Below, in pieces: positions 1-6,345 of a stretch of 8,967 bases of DNA. Position numbers and translations under genes: made by a program. The notes beneath the pieces were generated by a model. The model ran no database searches, had not been told where the DNA came from, and saw only the letters and a list, made by a program, of their open reading frames with translations. The DNA comes from Desulfobulbaceae bacterium (GTDB lineage: Bacteria > Desulfobacterota > Desulfobulbia > Desulfobulbales > UBA5123): NCBI GenBank assembly GCA_029865195.1, contig JAOUHH010000104.1:1-8967 (forward strand), written 5' to 3'. How positions within the stretch are numbered: position 1 is the first letter of the stretch; each line of letters opens with the position of its first letter.

Positions 1-191
1 CCGTGGCCAAGGAGGTCTTCGATGTCACCGGCGCCGGCGACACCGTCATCGCCACCCTGGCGGTGGGGTTGGCGGTGGGGCTCTCCTTCGGTACCGCCGC
101 CACCATTGCCAATGTCGCCGCCGGCATTGTGGTCGGCAAGGTGGGCACCGCCACCGTCACCGTTTCCGAAATCCAGGAGGCGATCAAATGA
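1..191 (+). CDS. rfaE1: D-glycero-beta-D-manno-heptose-7-phosphate kinase, C-terminal part (5' end outside window)
   Basis: This is the last 62 codons of a PfkB/ribokinase-fold sugar kinase, read from base 3 and entering from outside the window. The stretch FDVTGAGDT carries the family's anion-hole and catalytic-base motif (GAGD, whose Asp activates the sugar hydroxyl), and ANVAAGIVVGKVGTATV closely matches the end of the HldE/RfaE kinase domain. HldE phosphorylates D-glycero-D-manno-heptose 7-phosphate at C1, in the cytoplasmic route to ADP-heptose for the LPS inner core. The protein stops directly after the kinase domain, so the adenylyltransferase domain of bifunctional HldE is absent; this suggests the split RfaE1 form with the second activity encoded elsewhere. 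The stop overlaps the yicC start as ATGA. Another PfkB sugar kinase remains possible because only the C-terminus is visible. Confidence 0.82.
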   Translation, partial: VAKEVFDVTGAGDTVIATLAVGLAVGLSFGTAATIANVAAGIVVGKVGTATVTVSEIQEAIK

Positions 192-1072
192 ACCGCCCCC
201 TCAGCATGACCTGCTTCGGACGCGGCGAGTGCGTGGCCGAAGCCACCGCCTGGACGGTTGAGATCCGCTCGGTGAACCACCGGTACTGCGACATCAGTTT
301 CAAGCTGCCCCGCAAGTATGCGGTGCTCGAAGAGCGGATGAAGAAAGAGATCATGACCTTTTTCAGCCGCGGCCACATCGATGTCTCCCTCTCCTACGTG
401 AGCAGCGGCACCGGTTCCGCCAACCTGCAGGTCAACATGGATCTGGCCCGGGCGTACCATCAGAGCCTCTGTGCGCTGAGCGAGGCGTTGGCGCTGCCAA
501 CACCCACCGATGTGGCGCTGGTGGCGGGTTTTCGCGATGTTGTCGTCGCCGCCGAGGCGGAAGAGGATATCGAGGCGATCTGGCCCGCCGTGCGTACCGC
601 CCTGCTCCAGGCACTGGAGGGTGGGCAGGCGATGCGGGAGCGCGAGGGGGCGACCCTGAAGGCGGATCTGCTCGCCCGTCTGCAAGCCCTCGAAGAGACG
701 GCGAATGTCGTGGCCGGTCAGGCTCCGGAGCTGGTCCGCAAAAAGGAAATGGCCCTGAAAGAACGGCTTGACAATCTCCTGAAAGGTGTTGATATTGATC
801 CAGCCCGGCTGGCCCAGGAGGTGGCGGTGATGGCCGATAAGGCCGATGTCACCGAGGAACTGGTCCGCCTGCGGAGCCATTGCGGGCAGTTTTCTCACTT
901 CCTTGCCCTTGACGAGCCGGTGGGCCGCCGGCTTGACTTCCTGATGCAGGAATTCCTGCGCGAAATCAACACCATGGCGTCAAAGATCAACGATGCCGGG
1001 GTGGCCCATCTGGCGGTCGAGTTGAAGAACGAGGTAGAGAAGATGCGCGAGCAGGTGCAGAACCTGGAGTAA
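188..1072 (+). CDS. yicC: YicC/YloC family endoribonuclease-like protein
   Basis: A 294-residue protein with the full YicC layout. The N-terminal domain (about 6-155) begins with MTCFGRGE, where most members have MTGFGRG, and contains SVNHRYCDISFKLPR near 28-42. The C-terminal DUF1732 domain (about 205-294) shows RLAQEVAVMADKADVTEEL, GRRLDFLMQEFLREINTMASK and the conserved ending EKMREQVQNLE. E. coli YicC is similar in length (287 residues). Family members have been reported as metal-dependent endoribonucleases, and E. coli YicC affects degradation of the small RNA RyhB, so a cytoplasmic role in RNA turnover is likely; the substrate here is unknown. The ATG at 188 is supported by AGGAGG at 175-180, 7 bases upstream, and overlaps the rfaE1 stop by 4 bases, which implies translational coupling. 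It lies just before remA and gmk. The Gly-to-Cys change in the N-terminal motif is the only oddity seen. Confidence 0.95.
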   Translation: MNRPLSMTCFGRGECVAEATAWTVEIRSVNHRYCDISFKLPRKYAVLEERMKKEIMTFFSRGHIDVSLSYVSSGTGSANLQVNMDLARAYHQSLCALSEALALPTPTDVALVAGFRDVVVAAEAEEDIEAIWPAVRTALLQALEGGQAMREREGATLKADLLARLQALEETANVVAGQAPELVRKKEMALKERLDNLLKGVDIDPARLAQEVAVMADKADVTEELVRLRSHCGQFSHFLALDEPVGRRLDFLMQEFLREINTMASKINDAGVAHLAVELKNEVEKMREQVQNLE

Positions 1073-1109
1073 CGCGGGTATTGAAATCGTTAGCCTGAGA
1101 GATAAAAAA

Positions 1110-1116
1110 GGTGGAG
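1110..1116 (+). promoter_or_regulatory. Ribosome binding site that sets the remA start
   Basis: GGTGGAG lies 6 bases upstream of the ATG at 1123. The only other in-frame start, GTG at 1111, falls inside this site, so the ATG is preferred. Confidence 0.75.
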
Positions 1117-1122
1117 AGTCGT

Positions 1123-1404
1123 ATGATCAACGTGGGCTTTGGAAATACTGTAGTCGCCAGCCGGATACTGGCGGTGGTGAACCCGAAATCCTCCCCGATG
1201 AAGAAGTTGAAGGAGGAGGCCAAGGCGAGCAATAAACTGATCGATGTGACCGAGGGGCGGCGCACCCGTTCCATCATCATCCTCGACAGCAATCACGTCA
1301 TTCTTTCCTCGGTGCAGCCGGAGACCATTACCCAGCGTTTGCAGCCGGCCTTCGACCCCCGCACCATCACCCTGCGGGCCGACGATCCGGTATCAACCCT
1401 GTAG
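1123..1404 (+). CDS. remA: RemA/DUF370 family DNA-binding regulator
   Basis: A 93-residue protein matching the RemA (DUF370) family almost end to end: MINVGFGNTVVASRILAVV at the start, SSPMKKLKEEAK, then DVTEGRRTRSIIILDSNHVI and LSSVQPETITQRL. In Bacillus subtilis RemA is an oligomeric DNA-binding protein that activates biofilm matrix and osmoprotection genes; the basic patch GRRTR (45-49 here) is in the region linked to DNA binding. Its job in Gram-negative hosts is not known to me, so only the family is asserted. The start is the ATG at 1123, chosen because the GGTGGAG ribosome site covers the upstream in-frame GTG. It sits 50 bases after yicC and 51 before gmk, the order also found in Bacillus (yloC-remA-gmk), which suggests an old functional link. 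No recognition helix of a classical type is visible. Confidence 0.93.
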   Translation: MINVGFGNTVVASRILAVVNPKSSPMKKLKEEAKASNKLIDVTEGRRTRSIIILDSNHVILSSVQPETITQRLQPAFDPRTITLRADDPVSTL

Positions 1405-1422
1405 GGGCTTTAACCCAAGCCA

Positions 1423-1437
1423 GGGGCGTTGCGCCCC
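1423..1437 (+). other. Small GC hairpin between remA and gmk
   Basis: GGGGCG (1423-1428), loop TTG, then CGCCCC (1432-1437) form a perfect 6-base-pair stem. It lies 5 bases before the gmk ribosome site. No T tract follows directly (TTTTT starts only at 1449, inside the gmk leader), so a strong terminator is unlikely. It may modulate gmk expression or be a weak attenuator; function is inferred. Confidence 0.45.
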
Positions 1438-1441
1438 GGCG

Positions 1442-1448
1442 TGAGGAG
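1442..1448 (+). promoter_or_regulatory. Ribosome binding site that sets the gmk start
   Basis: TGAGGAG lies 7 bases before the GTG at 1456. This favours 1456 over the in-frame TTG at 1429 and GTG at 1441, which lie in the hairpin and in the ribosome site respectively. Confidence 0.75.
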
Positions 1449-1455
1449 TTTTTCT

Positions 1456-2064
1456 GTGAATCGCGGCACCCTCTTTGTTATCTCCGCCCCCTCCGGCACC
1501 GGCAAGACCACCATCCTCAAACAGGTGATGGCCACCGTCCCCGGGCTCTCCTTCTCCATCTCACACACCACCCGCGCCCCACGTGCAGGCGAGCAGGACG
1601 GGGTCGACTATCACTTTGTCGACCGCGACCGTTTCGTGGCCATGCGGGAGGCGGGCGCGTTTCTCGAGTGGGCCGAGGTGCACGGCAACTTCTACGGCAC
1701 CAGCCTGGCGGCGGTTGAGGCAAGCCTTGCCGCCGGCACCGACATCATCCTCGATATCGATGTGCAGGGGTGCCGGCAGGTGCGGGCGATGGCGGGCGAT
1801 GCCGTCTCGCTCTTTGTCGTCCCGCCCTCCTGGCCGGAGCTTGAGCGCCGTTTGACCGGGCGCGGCACCGATAACGAGGAGACCATCCGCCTGCGGCTCG
1901 CCAACGCCCGAAAGGAGATGGCGGACATCGTCCACTACGACTACGTGGTGGTGAACGATATCCTCGCCTCGGCGGTGGCGACCATGCTCGCCATCATCCA
2001 TGCCGAACGCAGCCGGCATCGCCGCACCGCCGACGGCGCGCCCATGCAGCTGCCTGCCCTGTGA
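1456..2064 (+). CDS. gmk: Guanylate kinase
   Basis: A 202-residue guanylate kinase that converts GMP and ATP to GDP and ADP in the cytoplasm, the essential step for GTP and dGTP supply. The P-loop is SAPSGTGKTT (10-19, Lys17). The GMP-binding region runs SISHTTRAPRAGEQDGVDYHF (34-54), then GAFLEWAEVHGNFYGT (67-82). The Walker B-like strand is ILDIDVQG (98-105), and the lid carries RRLTGRGTDNEETI (131-144). Length matches the usual 200-210. I place the start at the GTG at 1456, giving MNRGTLFVISAPSG, because TGAGGAG precedes it at proper distance and the extra N-terminal residues of longer versions are not typical of the family. It follows remA and is followed after 9 bases by rlmB. No unusual residue was noticed in the active site. 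Confidence 0.96.
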   Translation: MNRGTLFVISAPSGTGKTTILKQVMATVPGLSFSISHTTRAPRAGEQDGVDYHFVDRDRFVAMREAGAFLEWAEVHGNFYGTSLAAVEASLAAGTDIILDIDVQGCRQVRAMAGDAVSLFVVPPSWPELERRLTGRGTDNEETIRLRLANARKEMADIVHYDYVVVNDILASAVATMLAIIHAERSRHRRTADGAPMQLPAL

Positions 2065-2073
2065 CCGCCCGCC

Positions 2074-2829
2074 ATGACCAACGATGATGAATTGATCTGG
2101 GGCATCCACGCGGTTCTCGGCCTGTTGCAGAGCGAGCCCCGCCGCATCCGCGATATCACCCTCCAGAAAGGCAAGACCAGCGCCAAGCTGCAGGAGATCA
2201 TCGATCTTGCCCGGGAGCGGCAGATCAGGCTTCGGTTTGAACCGCAGCTGCGGATGCCTGCCGGTGCCGGCAAGGTGAGCCACCAGGGGGTGATGGCCAG
2301 GGTGCAGCTGGTTGAAACCGTCTCCCTGGATGATCTGCTCCTCGATCTCGACGCGGCTGCCGAGCCGCCCATCCTGCTTGCCCTCGATTCCATTCAGGAC
2401 CCCCATAACCTCGGCGCCATCATCCGCTCGGCGGCGGCGGCCGGGGTAACCGCCATTCTCCTGCCCAAGGACCGTTCGGCGCCGCTTTCCGGCACCGTTG
2501 CCAAGGTGGCGGTGGGGGCCATGGCCAAGGTCGCCATCTGCTCGATCACCAATATGGTCAGTTCCCTCAAGCAGTTACAGGAGCACGGCTTCTGGATCTT
2601 CGGGGCGGCCGGCGAGGCGAGCCACACCCTTTACGAGGTGGATTTCAACGGTAAGGTCTGTCTGGTGGTGGGCGGCGAGGGCAAGGGGATGCGGCCGCTG
2701 GTGCGGAGCCAGTGCGACCATCTGGTGTCGATCCCCATGCGGCACGGGGTGGAGTCGCTCAACGCCTCGGTGGCCACCGGGGTGATTCTCTTCGAGATGG
2801 TGCGGCAGCGAATGCAGGCCGCATCGTAG
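2074..2829 (+). CDS. rlmB: TrmH/SpoU family 23S rRNA (guanosine-2'-O-)methyltransferase
   Basis: A 251-residue SpoU-class (SPOUT, trefoil-knot) RNA 2'-O-ribose methyltransferase using S-adenosylmethionine. An N-terminal substrate-binding domain (about 6-80) begins LIWGIHAVLGLL and includes VSHQGVMARV, both typical of RlmB. The catalytic domain has motif 1 at 105-120 (DSIQDPHNLGAIIRSA, with Asn112 and Arg118), motif 2 at 199-210 (VGGEGKGMRPLV) and motif 3 at 220-234 (IPMRHGVESLNASVA). E. coli RlmB methylates G2251 in the peptidyl-transferase P loop; the full domain set makes this the best call, although TrmH-family paralogues with other rRNA or tRNA targets cannot be excluded. No clear ribosome site precedes the ATG, which lies 9 bases after the gmk stop, so coupling to gmk is likely. 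It is the last gene of the rightward block. Confidence 0.92.
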   Translation: MTNDDELIWGIHAVLGLLQSEPRRIRDITLQKGKTSAKLQEIIDLARERQIRLRFEPQLRMPAGAGKVSHQGVMARVQLVETVSLDDLLLDLDAAAEPPILLALDSIQDPHNLGAIIRSAAAAGVTAILLPKDRSAPLSGTVAKVAVGAMAKVAICSITNMVSSLKQLQEHGFWIFGAAGEASHTLYEVDFNGKVCLVVGGEGKGMRPLVRSQCDHLVSIPMRHGVESLNASVATGVILFEMVRQRMQAAS

Positions 2830-2841
2830 TCGGTTTCGAAA

Positions 2842-2876
2842 ACCGGCACGGCGGCTATCCTTGCCGCCGTGCCGGT
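2842..2876. terminator. Bidirectional intrinsic-type terminator between convergent genes
   Basis: A perfect 14-base-pair inverted repeat (ACCGGCACGGCGGC at 2842-2855, its complement at 2863-2876) with a 7-base loop lies in the 55-base gap between the convergent rlmB and S1-protein genes. The T tracts are poor: leftward, TTT follows at once; rightward, TTTTT comes only at 2888-2892, 11 bases later. A smaller stem, CGGTTT (2831-2836) with AAACCG (2840-2845), overlaps its left foot and cannot form at the same time. Confidence 0.72.
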
Positions 2877-2884
2877 CGCCAATC

Positions 2885-4105
2885 CTATTTTTGCATCTTG
2901 GCCTTCAGCAGATCGCCGAGGGTGCCCATGGATTTGTTGCCCTGTTCCTGCTGCTGAAACTGGCGCAGGGCCTCCCGATCGTCGCTTTGCCGGGGCTCTT
3001 TCTTCTTGCCGCCCTTTTCCGGCAGCGGCTCCTCTTTCTCTTCCGTCAGCACCGCCAGCGAGATCCGCCGTTTTTCGAGATCAAGCCCCTCCACCTTCAC
3101 CTCCAGGCTCTGCCCCTGGGCGACCACCTCGCGGGGGTGGTTGACCTTGCGGCCCGCGCCCAGCTTGGAGATGTGCACCAACCCGTCGATGCCGGGCTCC
3201 AGGGTGACGAAGGCGCCGAAATCGGTGAGCCTGGCCACCCGGCCGGTGTGGGTTGACCCTTCGTAGTATTTGGTGACGGCGCCGTCCCACGGGTCGGCCA
3301 TGGTTTCCCGCAGGCTGAAGGAGAACCGGTCGTTGGCCCAGTCGAGCTTCATCACCGCCGCTTCCACCTCCTGCCCCTCGGCGAGCACGCCGCGAATATC
3401 CTCAACCCGTCCCCAGCCGATCTCGGAGACCGGGATCAACCCCTCGATGCCGCCGATGTCGATGAAGGCGCCGAAGTCGCGCAGGGAGGTGATCACCCCC
3501 TTGACGGTCTGGCCCACGGCAAGGGTCTTCCGCAACTCCTTCTTCTTCTCTTCCCGTTCCTCTTCCAGGATGGCGCGGTGGGAGACGATGATGTTGCGGC
3601 CGTTCTCCTTGTATTCGCTGATCTTGAAGGAGAGTTCCTGGCCGATGAACTGCTCGGTGTCCTCCACCCGCCGCAGCCCCATCTGCGAGAAGGGGCAGAA
3701 GGCGCGGGCAACGCCGGCGATCTTGACCTCGTAGCCGCCCTTCAGTTCCTTGATCACCGAGCCGGTGACCGGAATCCGGTTGTGGTACGCCTCTTCCAGG
3801 TGGGCCAGGGCGGCGTTGCCGCCGAGCTTGGTGGTGAAGAGCTGTTCGCCTTTCTGCACCGAGAGGAAGTAGACGGTGACCTTGTCGCCCTCGCGGACGG
3901 TGAGGTTGTCATCCTGGTCGGACAATTCCTTGCGGGCAAGCGACCCTTCGCTCTTGCCGCCCACGTCGAGGAAGATCCATTCCTTGCTGATCCGGACGAT
4001 GGTCGCCTCCACCTTCTGGCCCGGCTCCAGCCGCTCGGGGGCGGAAAATTCCTTGGCAAGCAGATCCGCGAAGCTTGCGTTGTCATGCTGATCGTTGTTG
4101 TTCAT
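2885..4105 (-). CDS. RNA-binding protein with four S1 domains (ribosomal protein S1-like)
   Basis: A 406-residue protein built from four S1 (OB-fold) RNA-binding domains at about 28-94, 110-178, 197-267 and 283-353. Domains 3 and 4 are canonical, with DFGAFIDIGGIEGLIPVSEI and TDFGAFVTLEPGIDGLVHIS. Domains 1 and 2 are more diverged (KEWIFLDVGGKSEGSL; KGGYEVKIAGVARAFCPFSQM). A charged linker with EEEREEKKKELRK (181-193) separates domains 2 and 3. The tail is Lys/Glu/Gln-rich and ends with MGTLGDLLKAKMQK. E. coli S1 has six domains and about 557 residues, so this is a shorter S1 type, probably beside a full-length rpsA elsewhere. It likely binds mRNA or the 30S subunit in the cytoplasm. The start is the ATG at 4105: AAGGTGA lies 5 bases upstream and swallows the in-frame GTG at 4114. 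It is the last leftward gene, 56 bases after the phosphodiesterase. Confidence 0.9.
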   Translation of the reverse strand: MNNNDQHDNASFADLLAKEFSAPERLEPGQKVEATIVRISKEWIFLDVGGKSEGSLARKELSDQDDNLTVREGDKVTVYFLSVQKGEQLFTTKLGGNAALAHLEEAYHNRIPVTGSVIKELKGGYEVKIAGVARAFCPFSQMGLRRVEDTEQFIGQELSFKISEYKENGRNIIVSHRAILEEEREEKKKELRKTLAVGQTVKGVITSLRDFGAFIDIGGIEGLIPVSEIGWGRVEDIRGVLAEGQEVEAAVMKLDWANDRFSFSLRETMADPWDGAVTKYYEGSTHTGRVARLTDFGAFVTLEPGIDGLVHISKLGAGRKVNHPREVVAQGQSLEVKVEGLDLEKRRISLAVLTEEKEEPLPEKGGKKKEPRQSDDREALRQFQQQEQGNKSMGTLGDLLKAKMQK

Positions 4106-4110
4106 GTCGG

Positions 4111-4117
4111 TCACCTT
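4111..4117 (-). promoter_or_regulatory. Ribosome binding site that sets the start of the S1-domain gene
   Basis: AAGGTGA on the minus strand ends 5 bases before the ATG at 4105. It contains the alternative in-frame GTG (4112-4114), which argues against that codon as the start. Confidence 0.75.
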
Positions 4118-4161
4118 TTATTGTCTGTGCGTAGAGGGTGCTAAAAGTCGGTTGCGTCTGT

Positions 4162-4701
4162 TCAGCCGGCATCCCGGCTGGTTGTCGAGGTGTGGTCGCC
4201 AAAGGGGGCGCCGACCTCGATCCGTTCCACGGCCAGGGTCGCGCTGTCGAGGATGCAGAAGCCGGGCTGGTCGTCCTTGCCGAGGAGCTCGCCCGGGTTC
4301 AGCAGCAGGGTGTTGCCGACCTTTTCCACCTTGTGGATATGGTTGTGGCCGTAACAGACCACGTCGAAGAGCCCCTGGCTCGCCAGCCCCCGTGCCATTT
4401 GCGGATAATGGGTAAAGGCGATCTTGCGGCCGCCCGCCTCCACCGCGCCCAGGATGCCGTGGTGGTTGACGGAGGGGAAGCGGGTGCCGCAGGACTGGGA
4501 GATGATGTGCTGGTCGCCGATGTTGTTGCCATAGATCAGGTGGATGGCGCCGCCGAACTCCGCCAGAACGTCGAGCATGAAGGGCGAGATCAGGTCGCCG
4601 CAGTGGATCAGCATCGTCACGCTGTAGGCGTTGCAAAAGCGCACCGCCGCTCGCAGGTTGGGGATGTGGTCATGGGTATCGGAAAGGATGGCTACTCGCA
4701 T
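4162..4701 (-). CDS. MJ0936/YfcE family metallophosphoesterase (phosphodiesterase)
   Basis: A 179-residue calcineurin-like metallophosphoesterase of the small MJ0936/YfcE type. The metal-binding motifs appear in order: SDTHDH (Asp8, His10), HCGD (Asp36), YGNN (Asn59), THY (His98), GHNH (118-121; GHTH in many relatives) and NPGE (135-138). These ligands hold two divalent metals that hydrolyse phosphodiester bonds; YfcE and MJ0936 cleave model phosphodiesters in vitro, but physiological substrates are unclear, so none is claimed. No signal peptide, hence cytoplasmic. It follows cobD by 13 bases and its start at 4701 has only a weak GAAGAAG-like ribosome site, so expression probably depends on the upstream cob genes. 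A role linked to cobalamin or to the downstream S1 protein is possible from position but unsupported by sequence. Length is normal for the family. Confidence 0.92.
   Translation of the reverse strand: MRVAILSDTHDHIPNLRAAVRFCNAYSVTMLIHCGDLISPFMLDVLAEFGGAIHLIYGNNIGDQHIISQSCGTRFPSVNHHGILGAVEAGGRKIAFTHYPQMARGLASQGLFDVVCYGHNHIHKVEKVGNTLLLNPGELLGKDDQPGFCILDSATLAVERIEVGAPFGDHTSTTSRDAG
4163..4180 (-). terminator. Possible weak terminator or hairpin at the end of the phosphodiesterase gene
   Basis: CAGCCGG, a 4-base loop and CCGGCTG form a 7-base-pair stem that overlaps the gene's stop codon. The next T run in the transcript (TTTT) is about 15 bases further on, so termination would be inefficient at best. 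It may only partly separate the S1-domain gene from the genes upstream. Confidence 0.3.
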
Positions 4702-4714
4702 GGTCGTTTCTTCT

Positions 4715-5791
4715 TCAGCTGGGGGTGAGGATTTTTGTCAGGGCGTCGAGGCAGCGGCGGTTGCCGACCGGATCCTTCAGCGAAACCCGGAAATAGCGGT
4801 CGTCGAGGCCGGTGAAGTTGGCGCAGTCGCGGATGATGATCCGGTGGGCGAGCATGGCCTTACGCAGCGCGCCGGCCCGCATGGCGCCGGTCAGGCGGCA
4901 GAGGATGAAGTTGCAGACCCCGTTCACCACCTCGATGCCGGGCAGGGCGGCAAGGGCGGCGACAAAGGCGGGCCGGTGGGTGGCGGTGTACTGCAGAACC
5001 GCCTCCACATGGGCGTCGCCGTGGGTGACGAGAAACTCGCCGGCCACCTGGGCCACCCGGTTGACGCCCCATGGCTTGTTGCGGGCCGAGATCGCCGCAA
5101 GGCGTGCCGGGGTGCCGGTGAGAAAGCCGAGCCGCAGGCCGGGGATGCCGTAGATCTTCGAGTAGGAGGTGAGGATCAGCAGGTTGGGCAGCGGCGCGAG
5201 GTCGAGCAGCGACGCCTCGCGGGTGAACTGCAGGTACGATTCGTCCACCAGAAAGAGGGTTTCCGGGTGGGCGGCGATCATCGCGTGCAGGTCGGCGGAG
5301 GGGGTAATGGTGCCGCTGGGGTTGTTGGGGTTGCAGAGGAAGACCAGTTCGCCGCCGGCAAGGGTCGCGGCCAGCCGGTTAAGATCGAGATGGAAATCGT
5401 CGGCGGCGGCGAGCGGAAAGCCGCTCACCGGCAGACCGGCCCAGTCGCAGGCCAGCCGGTAGTCGTTGTAGGTGGGGTCGACGATGACCGCCCTGGTCAG
5501 GCCGGCAAGGTTCGGGGCCGCGAAGATGAAATCGGTGGTGCCGTTGCCCACCAGGACCTCATCGTTCTTGCGGCGGTGGCGGGCGGCAAAGAGGTCGCGC
5601 AGGGTTTCGCTCTCGGTTTCCGGGAGATAGGCGATCTCGTCCAGCCTCTCGATGATGGTCTCGCGCAGGCCGGCCACCATCGGCAGCGGCATCAGGTTGC
5701 TGCTCATGTCGAGCAGGGCCGCAACCGGGCAGCCGAGCTCGTTGGCAACGGCAAGGATGTTGCCGCCGTGCTGTTTGGGGGAATTTGCCAT
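4715..5791 (-). CDS. cobD: L-threonine-O-3-phosphate decarboxylase (cobalamin biosynthesis aminotransferase-fold enzyme)
   Basis: A 358-residue fold-type I PLP enzyme. The N-terminus KQHGGNILAVANELG matches the HGG motif of CobD rather than typical HisC, and the length is close to Salmonella CobD (364). PLP-site features are NPNNPSG (154-160), LVDESYLQF (181-189), TSYSKIYG with the Schiff-base Lys212, and IPGLRLGF (216-223, Arg220). CobD decarboxylates L-threonine phosphate to (R)-1-amino-2-propanol phosphate, the linker attached to cobyric acid by CbiB. The neighbour cobU, 5 bases upstream, supports this over histidinol-phosphate aminotransferase. No clear ribosome site precedes the ATG, so translation is probably coupled to cobU. 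No N- or C-terminal fusion is present. CbiB, CobS and CobT, needed to finish the pathway, are not in the window. Confidence 0.9.
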   Translation of the reverse strand: MANSPKQHGGNILAVANELGCPVAALLDMSSNLMPLPMVAGLRETIIERLDEIAYLPETESETLRDLFAARHRRKNDEVLVGNGTTDFIFAAPNLAGLTRAVIVDPTYNDYRLACDWAGLPVSGFPLAAADDFHLDLNRLAATLAGGELVFLCNPNNPSGTITPSADLHAMIAAHPETLFLVDESYLQFTREASLLDLAPLPNLLILTSYSKIYGIPGLRLGFLTGTPARLAAISARNKPWGVNRVAQVAGEFLVTHGDAHVEAVLQYTATHRPAFVAALAALPGIEVVNGVCNFILCRLTGAMRAGALRKAMLAHRIIIRDCANFTGLDDRYFRVSLKDPVGNRRCLDALTKILTPS

Positions 5792-5796
5792 GGTGT

Positions 5797-6339
5797 TCAG
5801 CTTTTAAGGGTGATCGGCAGGCCGGCGGCGACAAAGACCACTGCGTCGCAGGCCGTTGCCAGTTGTTGGTTGGTCAGGCCGGCCAGGTCGCGGAAGCGTC
5901 GGCCCAGCTGGTTGTCCGGCACCAGCCCGAGGCCGACCTCGTTGGCGACCAGCACCACCGGCACGGTAAGTTTTTGCACGGTGGCGGCCAGTTCCGCCAC
6001 CGCCTCCTCGATGGCCTCGTCGCTCATCCCGGCGAGGAGGCAGTTGCTGATCCACATGCTGAGGCAGTCGACGAGGATGACGTCGGCATCGTGCCGGTAG
6101 CGGTCGAGGGCAGTGGCCAGTTGCAGCGGCTCTTCCGCGGTCTGCCAGGAGGCATCCCGCCGGTCGCGGTGCAGTGCGATCCGCTTTGCCATCTCCTGGT
6201 CGTTGCCGGCCGCGGCCAGGGTGGCGAGGAAGAGCTTGCGCCGGAAGCGGGCGTTGATCCACGTCTCGGCGTACCGGCTCTTGCCGCTCCGGCAGCCGCC
6301 CAGCACCAGCAGCGATCGTATCTCTTGCATATCGTCCAT
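5797..6339 (-). CDS. cobU: Bifunctional adenosylcobinamide kinase / adenosylcobinamide-phosphate guanylyltransferase
   Basis: A 180-residue CobU/CobP protein. The P-loop is LGGCRSGKS (13-21, Lys20), close to the usual GGARSGKS. RIALHRDRR (53-61) contains His57, at the place of the histidine that is guanylylated in Salmonella CobU. The Walker B-like segment is VILVDCLSMWISN (87-99), and the C-terminal signature VANEVGLGLVP...LGRRFRDLAGLTNQQLA (131-161) is diagnostic. The enzyme phosphorylates adenosylcobinamide and then adds GMP, giving AdoCbi-GDP for lower-ligand attachment by CobS. The start at 6339 has GGAGGGG 10 bases upstream, lying in the last codons of the radical SAM gene; a second ATG at 6330 is also possible. 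The gap to that gene is 6 bases and to cobD 5, so the three are almost certainly one transcript. Confidence 0.94.
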   Translation of the reverse strand: MDDMQEIRSLLVLGGCRSGKSRYAETWINARFRRKLFLATLAAAGNDQEMAKRIALHRDRRDASWQTAEEPLQLATALDRYRHDADVILVDCLSMWISNCLLAGMSDEAIEEAVAELAATVQKLTVPVVLVANEVGLGLVPDNQLGRRFRDLAGLTNQQLATACDAVVFVAAGLPITLKS

Positions 6340-6345
6340 GTCTCT

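Noticed and set aside
1429..1455. Longer gmk N-terminus from TTG at 1429
   Set aside because: The TTG lies in the hairpin loop, and the TGAGGAG site with good spacing points to the GTG at 1456; the family normally starts just before the P-loop strand.
1561..2406. A 281-codon open frame on the minus strand
   Set aside because: It lies opposite gmk and the first part of rlmB, both certain genes; the translation has no domain features and runs across the gmk-rlmB junction.
3578..4144. A 188-codon plus-strand frame opposite the S1-domain gene
   Set aside because: Shadow of the S1-domain gene; composition is a mirror of its codons, and no ribosome site or motif was found.
4106..4161. Possible promoter for the S1-domain gene
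   Set aside because: The gap is AT-richer than its surroundings, but no -35/-10 pair with proper spacing could be made out, so no promoter is called.
4715..5791. Histidinol-phosphate aminotransferase (HisC) as the identity of the PLP enzyme
   Set aside because: The HGGN N-terminal motif and direct adjacency to cobU fit CobD better; no his genes are present.
4631..6100. A 489-codon open frame on the plus strand
   Set aside because: Antisense to cobD and part of cobU; the translation is Gly/Gln/Asp-rich and shows no family motif.
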